From the NCBI RefSeq assembly GCF_017308015.1, contig NZ_JAFKFW010000019.1:38775-102774 (forward strand): a DNA stretch of 64,000 nt, read 5' to 3'. Below are positions 1 through 7,530 of the stretch, piece after piece; the stretch's first letter is position 1, and each line of letters begins with the position of its first letter. The translations under genes and the position numbers were made by a program. Source of the DNA: Allobosea sp. (GTDB taxonomy: Bacteria > Pseudomonadota > Alphaproteobacteria > Rhizobiales > Beijerinckiaceae). A model generated the notes under the pieces. It saw only the letters and a list, made by a program, of their open reading frames with translations. It made no database searches and was not told the origin of the DNA.

Positions 1-293
1 GCGATCAAGGCCTCGATAGCCTCGGGCTGGAAGAACGGGTCGCGCCCGGCCGCCCCGGAATATTGAACACTCATCATATCGCCCCAGACGATCGCGTCAT
101 CGGCCAGGACGAGGCCGATGCTCAACGAACGCGAAGGCATCCGGATCGAGGTGAAGCCCGGTGTCAGGACCTGGCCGACATAGCAGGCGCCGTCCTGAAC
201 GGCGCCGGCACGAATAGCGGCCTGGTCGTCGTAGAAGAAGCTGCCATTGCCTCGGGCCAGGATGACATCTTTGATTTTGAATCGGCTCGTCAT
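1..293 (-). CDS. mal: 3-methylaspartate ammonia-lyase, N-terminal 97 residues (runs off left edge)
   Basis: Expected to catalyse reversible deamination of (2S,3S)-3-methylaspartate to mesaconate in the cytoplasm. Reading the minus strand from the ATG at 293 gives an open frame to the window edge. It matches the MAL N-terminal domain of the enolase superfamily as I remember it: a start resembling M-x-I-x-D-V-L, then FFYDDQAAIRAGA, TPGFTSIR and the near-signature VQYSGAAGRDP. The catalytic barrel lies outside the window, so activity cannot be judged. It follows the CitE-like gene by 56 bases on the same strand and is probably co-transcribed with it. Family identification rests on memory of the clostridial enzyme but the run of matches is long. 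No strong ribosome-binding site is visible. Confidence 0.82.
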   Translation of the reverse strand, partial: MTSRFKIKDVILARGNGSFFYDDQAAIRAGAVQDGACYVGQVLTPGFTSIRMPSRSLSIGLVLADDAIVWGDMMSVQYSGAAGRDPFFQPEAIEALI

Positions 294-349
294 AGCGGAT
301 GTCCGTCAGGAAGATCGGGGCGGTCGGTTCTGGGACACGGGATGCATCT

Positions 350-1282
350 TCAGCGTATGCTTCGGTCACCGGGAGCCGGATTCCCGTTGCCGGCCGGGCT
401 CGCCCCGTAGCTGCGGGCCGCCGCCAGTATCTGGCAGGCGCGACGCAGCACCGGCGCATCGATCATTCTTCCATCGAGACCGACCGTGCCGGAACCGGCG
501 CGTTGTGCAGCCTCCGCCGCTTCGACCACCCGCGCAGCCTGCTCGATAAGGGATGACGACGGCGCGAAACCATGATTTGCGATCGCGACCTGCGCGGGAT
601 GGATGCAGAGAGTCCCGCGGAGCCCCGCCTCGCGCGAGCGACGGACGGACGCGCCATAGGCCTCGGTGTCCCTGAACTCGGTAATGGAGCCGAGAAGACC
701 AAGCGGCCAGACATTCTTCAGGGCCGCAGCCAGCACCAGCCGATGCTTGATCGCAACGATCGTCTCGGAATCCGGCTCGCAGAGGAGATCCGCCGCCAGA
801 TCCTCGTCGCCGCAGGCCATGGCGACGACGCGGGGAGATGACGCAATTTCTTCCATCCGCGCAACGCCGCCGGCCGTCTCGATCAGTGGCACGAGCCTGG
901 TGTGCCCCTCGGGCAAACCGAGCCGCGCCTCGGATTCGGCAACGGCCTCGCCGATCAGGGCCAGGTGCTCGGCGCTCGATGCTTTCGCAACCACGAGCGC
1001 GCTGACCTGCGCGGAGACCGACGCTTCGATATCGCGGATGGCCAGCGGCAGCGGCCGGTTGATCCGCACGAGAACGTTTCGACCAGCCGAGCTCAGATCT
1101 GCGACCATGCCCGGAACCTGCGCCCGGGCATCCGCCTTCTGCCCGGGCAGGATCGCGTCTTCCAGGTCGATTATGATGGCATCGGCGTCAGAAATCCTGG
1201 CTTTTGCCACGAAGCGGGCCTTGTTCGCCGGAACGAACAGCAGGGAGCGCCAGAATATGGTATTATGGCACTCTAACGACAT
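350..1282 (-). CDS. CitE/HpcH-family acyl-CoA lyase (citramalyl-CoA or malyl-CoA lyase-like)
   Basis: Family members cleave beta-hydroxyacyl-CoA thioesters such as citryl-, malyl- or citramalyl-CoA in an Mg-dependent aldol reaction. The 310-residue product has the expected order: RSLLFVPANK near the start, DLEDAILP (about residue 40), VRINRPL, LIETAGGVARMEE carrying a conserved Glu, then ACGDEDLAADLL, and near the C-terminus CIHPAQ. Length is normal for a single CitE domain. The ATG at 1282 is chosen because AGAGGA precedes it; an upstream TTG would add 13 residues with no family similarity. Next to a methylaspartate ammonia-lyase, a citramalyl-CoA lyase giving pyruvate and acetyl-CoA is the natural guess, but malyl-CoA or another substrate is possible. 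Confidence 0.85.
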   Translation of the reverse strand: MSLECHNTIFWRSLLFVPANKARFVAKARISDADAIIIDLEDAILPGQKADARAQVPGMVADLSSAGRNVLVRINRPLPLAIRDIEASVSAQVSALVVAKASSAEHLALIGEAVAESEARLGLPEGHTRLVPLIETAGGVARMEEIASSPRVVAMACGDEDLAADLLCEPDSETIVAIKHRLVLAAALKNVWPLGLLGSITEFRDTEAYGASVRRSREAGLRGTLCIHPAQVAIANHGFAPSSSLIEQAARVVEAAEAAQRAGSGTVGLDGRMIDAPVLRRACQILAAARSYGASPAGNGNPAPGDRSIR

Positions 1283-1502
1283 CCAAACATAAATCCTCTC
1301 AAGCTGCCAACAATTGCTCAAATTAATTTAGAATTTTGCTCTAAAATCTGATCTCTCAACAAGTAAACATGGTCATCTTCTGAATAAATACTTTATATCA
1401 TTGATAACAACACTCTGAAGAAAAAGCTGTGCTCCCGCTGCGCGATATCGCTCCACGAATGCTGCACATCGATGGCGAGGCTGTTCGAGCGGCTCATGCG
1501 AC
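1283..1502 (-). promoter_or_regulatory. AT-rich gap with operator-like inverted repeat before the citE-like gene
   Basis: This 220-base gap separates the ThDP enzyme from the CitE gene. By direct count, bases 1321-1380 hold 17 G or C of 60, far below the neighbouring coding DNA. It contains TTTAGA (1327-1332), seven bases, then TCTAAA (1340-1345), an exact inverted repeat of operator type. Inference: an internal promoter with a dimeric-regulator site for the citE-mal pair. No regulator can be assigned; LysR-type or GntR-type proteins are the usual binders of such repeats in catabolic clusters. Confidence 0.45.
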
Positions 1503-3047
1503 TTAGACCATGACTTCGATGAGGAACGGGCCCGAACGGCGCAGACTCGCCTGCAGAAGATCGATCAGCCGCTCCGCTGTCTCGGCGCGCGCGCCTTCGA
1601 CACCCATTCCCCCTGCAAGCTTGACCCAGTCGAGATCCGGGCTGCCGATATCGAGCATCGCGCGCGCCGTCTTGCCGGGATTGAGCGCCCCCACATTGAT
1701 GAGCTCGCCCTCGAGGCTGGCATAGGACCGGTTGGAGAAGATGATTGTCGTGACGTCGAGCGTTTCGCGCGCCTGAGTCCAGAGCGCCTGCAGCGTATAC
1801 ATTCCGCTGCCATCGGCCTGGAGGGAGATGACCTTGCGGCCGGGGCAGGCGATGGCGGCCCCGGTCGCCAGAGGCATGCCGATGCCGATGGAACCGCCAT
1901 TGAGCTGCAACCAATCATGTGGCGGGGCCGAGAAGCTCGCCGGGTAGATCGCACGTCCGCAACTGATGCCCTCGTCAACGACGATCGCGCCTTCCGGAAT
2001 CAGCGCAGCAATGGCCGCGCCAATGCTCTCGACGGTGATCTTCCCGGCAGGCAGCGCGGCGGGAGCTTGCGGCGGCACAAGCGCCGCCCGCCCTGGGGCA
2101 TTCAGTTCGCTAGCGAGACGCGCGAGCGCATCCACACAATCCTCGGCCGGCGAGGCCAGCACGTGGGTTGAGCTGCCGGGAGGAGCGATCAGGCTGGGCA
2201 TTCCCGGATAGGCAAAAAACGCCACGGGCTGCTGAACGCCGACGAGGATGATATGCTTGAACGCACTCAATTCCTGCAGGGCCAGTTGGAGCGGATAGGG
2301 CAACCGCCTGATCGGCGCCCTGCCGGCGCCACGCTCCATGCGCGGATTCGAACTTGGCGCCAGGAGCTTCGCCCCCGTGGCTGCGGCAATGCGGCTTGCG
2401 ACATCGAGCGGAGCGGCGCGCAACGCCCGTCCCCCCAAGAAGATCAGTGTCGGCTCGCCGGATCTCAGGGCTTTCGCTGCGGCGGAGACCGCAGCCGCAT
2501 CGACGATCCCAGCGGGCTTCACTGGACGGGGGGCAGCCACGCCGGTCGCGTCGTTCCAGGCCGTATCGGCCGGCAGGATCAGCGTCGCGACCCCGCCGGG
2601 AGCCGACAGGGCGGCGGCGACAGCATCGGCCCCGTCATCCGCGACGTAGCGTGCATCGGTCGATGTTCTCACCCAGTCGGACATCGGGCGAGCCACCCCT
2701 TCGACGTCCGAGGTGAGCGGCGCATCGTAGCTGCGATGATGAACCGCGTGATCTCCGACAATATTGACCAGAGGCGTCCTGGCTTTTCGGGCATTGTGGA
2801 GGTTGGCCAACGCATTGCCCAGCCCCGGCCCGAGATGCAGCAAGGTCGCTGCAGGCTTGTCGGTCATGCGGCCATAACCGTCGGCGGCACCGGATGCGAC
2901 CCCTTCGAACAGCGTCAACACGCAGCGCATCCCGCCGACGCGATCCAGCGCGGCAACGAAGTGCATCTCCGATGTACCGGGATTGGCGAAACATGTGTCG
3001 ACCCCGCCCTTGACCAGGGTTTGGACCAGACTTTCAGCGCCGTTCAT
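1503..3047 (-). CDS. ThDP-dependent enzyme of the acetolactate synthase / benzoylformate decarboxylase group
   Basis: A 514-residue, three-domain thiamine-diphosphate enzyme. The N-terminal Pyr domain has FANPGTSEMHF and the cofactor-activating Glu48 in LFEGVASGAADGYGRM. A central TH3-like domain follows, and the C-terminal PP domain has ADGSG (about 411) with the metal-ligand Asn near 439 in FSNRSY. Family members decarboxylate or carboligate 2-oxo acids. The sequence is closer to the stand-alone decarboxylase-like COG0028 proteins than to biosynthetic IlvB, and there is no small regulatory subunit nearby. It lies between an M20 deacylase and the CitE/MAL pair, so it probably handles a 2-oxo acid in the same catabolic route. 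The exact substrate is not readable. Start ATG at 3047 lacks a clear Shine-Dalgarno site. Confidence 0.8.
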   Translation of the reverse strand: MNGAESLVQTLVKGGVDTCFANPGTSEMHFVAALDRVGGMRCVLTLFEGVASGAADGYGRMTDKPAATLLHLGPGLGNALANLHNARKARTPLVNIVGDHAVHHRSYDAPLTSDVEGVARPMSDWVRTSTDARYVADDGADAVAAALSAPGGVATLILPADTAWNDATGVAAPRPVKPAGIVDAAAVSAAAKALRSGEPTLIFLGGRALRAAPLDVASRIAAATGAKLLAPSSNPRMERGAGRAPIRRLPYPLQLALQELSAFKHIILVGVQQPVAFFAYPGMPSLIAPPGSSTHVLASPAEDCVDALARLASELNAPGRAALVPPQAPAALPAGKITVESIGAAIAALIPEGAIVVDEGISCGRAIYPASFSAPPHDWLQLNGGSIGIGMPLATGAAIACPGRKVISLQADGSGMYTLQALWTQARETLDVTTIIFSNRSYASLEGELINVGALNPGKTARAMLDIGSPDLDWVKLAGGMGVEGARAETAERLIDLLQASLRRSGPFLIEVMV

Positions 3048-3115
3048 CTTGCGGACCCACGATCAGAAGGAATGCAGCCGGACGCCATCTCCCGAAGGGG
3101 ACAGCGATGCCGTCG

Positions 3116-3148
3116 GCGGGAGGCGGCCAATGCCAAGCTGCCTCCCGC
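3116..3148. other. Hairpin between M20 and ThDP-enzyme genes
   Basis: GCGGGAGGC (3116-3124) and GCCTCCCGC (3140-3148) form a perfect 9-bp stem with a 15-base loop in the 111-base gap. There is no T-run on either side, so it is not a convincing intrinsic terminator. It may tune mRNA stability between the two genes. Confidence 0.35.
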
Positions 3149-3158
3149 GCTCGCCGGC

Positions 3159-4421
3159 CTATTGGTCGGCCGACTGTGTCAGGTAGTCGTAGGAGGACAG
3201 CAGATGAACGCGCAGCACGGCGAGGTACTCCGCTTCCGTCACGTGCTCGTCGGCACGCCCCATGGTGACCGGCGAAGGCCCGTAGAGATAAGCGGGAACA
3301 TTTTCCCAGCGCCAGTAACGGCTGTCCGAACCGCCGAGCGACGACATCGGGATCGGGCGCTTGCCCGTCGCGGCCTCGGCGTTGTCGCGAATGATCGTCA
3401 TCATCAGGCTTTCGGGGTCCGCCAGGCTGCCTGGATAGGAGTGGGTTGCGATCAGCTCCCATTCGGCGTCGTTCTTGGTGCAAACCTCGACGACTTCTTC
3501 ATGCACCTTGTCGAAATCGATGCCGACCGGAATGCGGATATCGATCTCCACCGAGCATTCGTGCGGAATCTGGTTGACCTTCAGCCCGCCCTTCACGACG
3601 CCTGGATTGAACGTCATGCTGCGCACGACGTCGGCGGCGCCCGGGCCCATGCCGGCTTCCAATGTGGCGATCGCCTCAGGGGTCGTCAGCAACCGCGCAA
3701 TGTTCTCCGGCAGCGTCGCCGGACGCATGTGAAGCCGCCGGTCGAGCTCGGAGATGATCGTCGCGATGATCTTGTTGGGATTGCGGGACAGGTGCGGATA
3801 GCCGCCATGGCCCCCCGGCGCCCGAACCGTGATCAGATATCGGCGGGTTCCCTTTTCCATGAAGCGGACATTGTTGAGCCCCGAGGGTTCGCCGTTCAGG
3901 CAGCAATCGCCGAGAACCTCATCCCGCAATGTCTCGAGCAGCCAGCGGGTGCCGAGCGCTCCGCCGGTCTGTTCGTCGGAGACGGCGGTCAGGGTGAGTT
4001 TACCGGGAAGCTTGTCCCTGATGTCGTGCAGCCAGGCGTAGGTGAGGACCGCTGCGGCCGTTCCGGCCTTCATGTCCGCCGCACCCCGGCCGAATATCTT
4101 GCCGTCACGACGATCGCCCGACCAGCCGGTCTCGTCCAAGGGCGGGAAGACATCGATATGACCATTGAGAACGAGATGCTTACCGCTGCGGCCGCCCTCG
4201 AAGGTGCCGACGACATTGGGAAGATGGGGAGCGGCCGCCTCGAAGCGCCAGGGAGCGCCGGCCTTGTCCAGATAAGCACCGATATGGTCGGCCGCCTCGG
4301 TCGTATCCCCCGGCGGGTTGGCGGAACGGGACCGCAGGAAGCCCCGCAGAAAGGCAATGGCTTCTTCGGCGTCGGTCTCGAGACGTTGAACCAGGGCTTC
4401 GCGAACGGGATCGCTCATCAT
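3159..4421 (-). CDS. M20-family ArgE/DapE-like deacylase
   Basis: A 420-residue zinc-dependent amidohydrolase of the ArgE/DapE/ACY1 group, expected to remove an acyl group from an N-acyl amino acid. Visible motifs: NGHIDV (zinc His about 88), GRGAADMKAG (bridging Asp about 117), SDEQTGG (general-base Glu about 150), LNGEPS (ligand Glu about 178), GGHGGYPH in the lid domain and GGSDSRYW near the end. The residue after the general base is Gln where M20 enzymes usually have the second Glu ligand. I am unsure whether this is normal for the subfamily. The start at 4421 has AAAGGA five bases upstream; ORF codons before it show no family similarity. Beside an amino-acid importer it probably releases the imported amino acid. 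Confidence 0.85.
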   Translation of the reverse strand: MMSDPVREALVQRLETDAEEAIAFLRGFLRSRSANPPGDTTEAADHIGAYLDKAGAPWRFEAAAPHLPNVVGTFEGGRSGKHLVLNGHIDVFPPLDETGWSGDRRDGKIFGRGAADMKAGTAAAVLTYAWLHDIRDKLPGKLTLTAVSDEQTGGALGTRWLLETLRDEVLGDCCLNGEPSGLNNVRFMEKGTRRYLITVRAPGGHGGYPHLSRNPNKIIATIISELDRRLHMRPATLPENIARLLTTPEAIATLEAGMGPGAADVVRSMTFNPGVVKGGLKVNQIPHECSVEIDIRIPVGIDFDKVHEEVVEVCTKNDAEWELIATHSYPGSLADPESLMMTIIRDNAEAATGKRPIPMSSLGGSDSRYWRWENVPAYLYGPSPVTMGRADEHVTEAEYLAVLRVHLLSSYDYLTQSADQ

Positions 4422-4877
4422 GTCATTCCTTTTGTCGTGCCGTAAAACGATCTGCGGGGGGCCGTGAATTCGCGTGCTCGCCGCAATCCGGTGATTTTCC
4501 GATATGCCGGGGGTCAGCTTCCGGTCTTCCGGTACGGCCGGGAGGACGCGAAGCTCGCAAGCATCGCTGCGATCCCCGCTTCCCGCGATCCCGTCCGGGA
4601 ACTCCTTCGGCACCCGCTCGTCTCATCGCAGACTGGGCGCTCCCCGGAGCGCCGAGGTCCGCGCCTTCCGCGATACCCAACTCGCCCAAGATCGGCTGGA
4701 TAGGCGGCCTGGAGCCTCCCGGGCAAAGATGGCGCTGTCATCCGCAGGCCGCAGCAGGATGACCAGGTACCGTGAGCATCCGAGATTTGCGTCATATCCA
4801 GAGCGTTCATGATGAGTTTGAGCGGCAACAACCGGGCCTGCGGGTGACGACCGTCATCCGCAGGCCCGTCGAGTCGC
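4422..4877. other. Gap of 456 bases: hairpin after the binding-protein gene, otherwise no recognisable gene
   Basis: Bases 4834-4849 and 4854-4869 form a 16-bp stem with one G-T pair and a 4-base loop, 9 bases after the stop of the binding-protein gene. It probably terminates or stabilises the transporter transcript, though the following T-run is poor. Several short open frames cross 4440-4830, but none shows a family I recognise, a ribosome site or a consistent frame. The stretch is either a leader for the M20 gene or decayed sequence. Confidence 0.4.
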
Positions 4878-5717
4878 TCAGTTCAGCGGCTTGCTGTTGA
4901 CCATGGGCACCGGGATGGCGTTCGCTTCCATCCCCCATTTCGCCAGGATGGCCTTGTATGTGCCGTCCGCCATGATGTCTTTCAGCGCGCCGGCAATGCC
5001 ATCGCGAAGCGCAGCATCCTTCTTGGTAAAGGCCATGCCGAGCAGCGCCTCGGTGAAGGGCTTGCCGATTGCGATGAAGGTGTTCGGTTCGGTCTGGAGC
5101 ATGTAGGGAACCGTCTCGCTTCCCTGCGCCGCAGCATCGATGCGCCCCTGCCGGAGCTGTGTCCTGGCATCAGCCGAGCCTTCGGTGCCGACGATCTTGA
5201 TCGCAGGCTTGCCGGCGGCCTCACAATGGGCCGCGCTCCACTTTGCGATTTCGGCCGGGAAGGTCGTGCGCCGGCTGGACCCCACCGATTTGCCGCAGAG
5301 ATCCGTTTCCGACTTGATCTCGGCTGCGCGATCGGCCCGGGTATAGAACTGTGCGCCCGACGTCAGATAATTCACGAAATCGAGCGTCTCGCGCCGGCTC
5401 GGAAGATCGAACATGCCACTCATGATCATGTCGACACGTCCGGTCGCCAGGGAGTTGAGCTGCTGCTCAAAGCCGATTTCTTCCCATTTGAGCGTCAGAC
5501 CCAGCCTTTTACCGAGCGCCTCTCCGATATCGATATCGATGCCGACGAGCTTACCCGTCTTGGTGTCCTTGAACTCCATCGGCGGATACAACGGCGCATT
5601 GGCGATGGTGATCGTCTTCCGGTCCAGTTGCGGCGCGGAAGCGCTCTGGGCAAATGCCGGCATACTCATCGACGAGAGCAGAACGCAAGCGGCGCCATAG
5701 ACAGCAATTTTCATCAT
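4878..5717 (-). CDS. Amino-acid ABC transporter periplasmic binding protein (SBP_bac_3)
   Basis: A 279-residue solute-binding protein of the polar amino-acid family, exported to the periplasm. A signal peptide is visible (Lys near the start, hydrophobic core, Ala-Phe-Ala-Gln cleavage region about residue 24). The mature part has the family pattern: ITIANAPLYPPMEF, GIDIDIGEALGKRLGL, and GRVDMIMSGMFDLPSRRETLDFVNYL. LCGKSVG and a later Cys could form a disulfide. The ligand cannot be read off, but this family binds amino acids and related zwitterions. It is the first gene after the ATPase (29 bases) and shares its strand; an AGGAGGA site lies just before the ATG. Confidence 0.9.
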   Translation of the reverse strand: MMKIAVYGAACVLLSSMSMPAFAQSASAPQLDRKTITIANAPLYPPMEFKDTKTGKLVGIDIDIGEALGKRLGLTLKWEEIGFEQQLNSLATGRVDMIMSGMFDLPSRRETLDFVNYLTSGAQFYTRADRAAEIKSETDLCGKSVGSSRRTTFPAEIAKWSAAHCEAAGKPAIKIVGTEGSADARTQLRQGRIDAAAQGSETVPYMLQTEPNTFIAIGKPFTEALLGMAFTKKDAALRDGIAGALKDIMADGTYKAILAKWGMEANAIPVPMVNSKPLN

Positions 5718-5746
5718 GTTCCTCCTTGGTGAACTTGTTTTCCAGA

Positions 5747-6529
5747 TCAGGATCTGACCGCGGCGATGAACTCTCTGGTTCTCTGCTGCGCCGGATTTTC
5801 GAGCACCGCGCGCGCATCGCCGATCTCCACGATGCGGCCATGATCCATGAAGGCCACGCGATGGCCGACCTCGCGCGCGAAACCCAACTCATGCGTCACG
5901 ACGATCATGGTCATGCCGCTGGCCGCGAGATCACGAATGACTTTCAGCACGTCTCCCACCAGTTCGGGATCGAGCGCCGAAGTTGGCTCGTCGAACAGGA
6001 TCAGTTGCGGGCGCATCGCCAAAGCACGCGCGATCGCCACGCGCTGCTGCTGGCCGCCCGATAGCTCGGCGGGATAGGCATCCCGCTTTGCAGCCAGGCC
6101 GACGCTGTCCAGCAAGGCGAGAGCGTGCTCGCGGGCGGCCTTGGGATTTTCGTTGAGAACACGGATAGGCCCGACAGCAATATTCTCTGCGGCCGTGAGA
6201 TGCGGGAACAGGTTGAACCTCTGGAAGACCATCGCCGTCTTGCGGCGCTGGCGAGCCAGCTCAGCATCCTGCAGCGGGTAGAGCTTGTCCGCCGACCGGC
6301 GATAACCAATCATCTCCCCGTCGATAAAAATTGCCCCGCCTTCAATGCGCTCGAGCAGATTGATGCAACGCAGCAAGGTGCTCTTGCCCGAACCGGATGG
6401 GCCGATGACACACAGGACTTCGCCGCGTTCGACGGAAAGGCTGACATCCTTCAGAGCCTCGAAATGACCGAAACTCTTTTTGGCGCCGGAGACGACGACG
6501 AGAGGCTCGCCAGTTTTGGAGTGCTTCAT
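5747..6529 (-). CDS. Amino-acid ABC transporter ATP-binding protein (GlnQ/HisP type)
   Basis: A 260-residue ATPase that powers the adjacent importer from the cytoplasmic face. All motifs are intact: Walker A GPSGSGKST (about 43-51), Q-loop FQRFNLFPH, ABC signature LSGGQQQR, Walker B LILFDEPTSALD and switch His in VTHE. The start at 6529 gives the usual N-terminus; the longer frame to 6589 would overlap the permease gene and lacks similarity. It sits 10 bases after the permease stop and 29 before the binding-protein gene, a standard permease-ATPase-SBP operon. Confidence 0.93.
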   Translation of the reverse strand: MKHSKTGEPLVVVSGAKKSFGHFEALKDVSLSVERGEVLCVIGPSGSGKSTLLRCINLLERIEGGAIFIDGEMIGYRRSADKLYPLQDAELARQRRKTAMVFQRFNLFPHLTAAENIAVGPIRVLNENPKAAREHALALLDSVGLAAKRDAYPAELSGGQQQRVAIARALAMRPQLILFDEPTSALDPELVGDVLKVIRDLAASGMTMIVVTHELGFAREVGHRVAFMDHGRIVEIGDARAVLENPAQQRTREFIAAVRS

Positions 6530-6539
6530 GATGCATCCA

Positions 6540-7385
6540 TCACTTCTTATGGTTGATTGGCCGGATGCCACGATCGAAATGGCGCTCAATCCAGATCTGT
6601 ATCAAGCTCAGAATCGTCACGACGATGACGTACCAGATAGCCGATACGATCAGCAGCTCGATTACACGATTATTCGCGTAGTAAACTGTTTGAGCACTAT
6701 AAAGTATCTCGCTGAATTGAATAACGCTAGCCAGGGATGTAAGCTTCACCATCCCGATGAATTCGTTCCCGATTGGAGGAACAATTACACGCATTGCCTG
6801 AGGCATGATGATGTAGCGAAGCATCATCATGCGCGTCATGCCGATCGACTGCGCTGCTTCGTATTGGCCGCGGTCGACAGAAAGCAGGCCTGCCCGAACG
6901 ACCTCAGCCGTGAAGGCACCTTGCTGAATCCCAAGCCCGAGAAGAGCCGCGAGGAACGGCGTCATCACCGAAACGGTCTTGACTGAGAACAGCCCCGGAA
7001 TCCCAAAATTGGGGAATATCAACGCCAGGTTGAACCAGATCAGAAGCTGCAGAAGAGCAGGGACGGCCCGAAAGAACCAGATATAACCGATCGCGACATT
7101 TCTCAGGACGAGATTGTCGGAAAGCCGCATGATGGCGAATATGACGCCGAGAGCGATGCCGACCACCATGGCGAGAATGGCCATGACGACGGTGTTCACC
7201 AACCCGGTCAATATTGCAGGGAATGTCAGAAATTCCGCGACATAGCTCCACTCGATCTGACCGACGGCAAAAGCGTGGGCGATCCCAGCGAGAGCAAGAC
7301 AAATGCAGAGTACAGCAAATATTCTACCGTAGTTCCTCGGCGTTACAATGGTTAAGCCGCTTATGTCGTAGGATGTTTTCTGCAT
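6540..7385 (-). CDS. Amino-acid ABC transporter permease (HisM/GlnP type)
   Basis: A 281-residue inner-membrane permease. The N-terminal segment about 21-41 is followed by the HisM-type core (TVVMAILAMVVGIALGVIFA; IWFFRAVPALLQLLIW; QQGAFTAEVVRAGLLSVDRGQ) and the EAA loop GQYEAAQSIGMTRMMMLRYIIMPQ. Only one permease is present, so the channel is probably a homodimer. A GGGGAGAG site precedes the ATG at 7385. Base composition is strikingly low in GC for this window: bases 6661-6720 contain 21 G or C of 60. That fits recent acquisition. The 145-base gap to the LysR gene probably holds the operon promoter. Confidence 0.9.
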   Translation of the reverse strand: MQKTSYDISGLTIVTPRNYGRIFAVLCICLALAGIAHAFAVGQIEWSYVAEFLTFPAILTGLVNTVVMAILAMVVGIALGVIFAIMRLSDNLVLRNVAIGYIWFFRAVPALLQLLIWFNLALIFPNFGIPGLFSVKTVSVMTPFLAALLGLGIQQGAFTAEVVRAGLLSVDRGQYEAAQSIGMTRMMMLRYIIMPQAMRVIVPPIGNEFIGMVKLTSLASVIQFSEILYSAQTVYYANNRVIELLIVSAIWYVIVVTILSLIQIWIERHFDRGIRPINHKK

Positions 7386-7530
7386 ATCTCTCCCCGGACG
7401 GATCGGCACGAGCCGCCCAAACCAGTTACGGTTGTTCCGTACTTTCAAAAGCCGGCAGGCTCAGTTGGGGAGAGTGTCTCGATTTTTTATCTGTTCGCAA
7501 AATACGGATTCTTACTGGGGGGTATAGGCG

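Noticed and set aside
2253-4445. 730-codon plus-strand frame over the ThDP and M20 genes
   Set aside because: Low-information Arg/Gln/Asp-rich translation typical of an antisense shadow.
4514-4831. Possible small minus-strand gene in the gap after the binding-protein gene
   Set aside because: No recognisable domain, no ribosome site, and competing frames of equal quality.
5747-6529. The ATPase gene as the missing AapP
   Set aside because: It is in an operon with its own permease and binding protein more than 10 kb away; sharing with AapQM cannot be excluded but is not supported.
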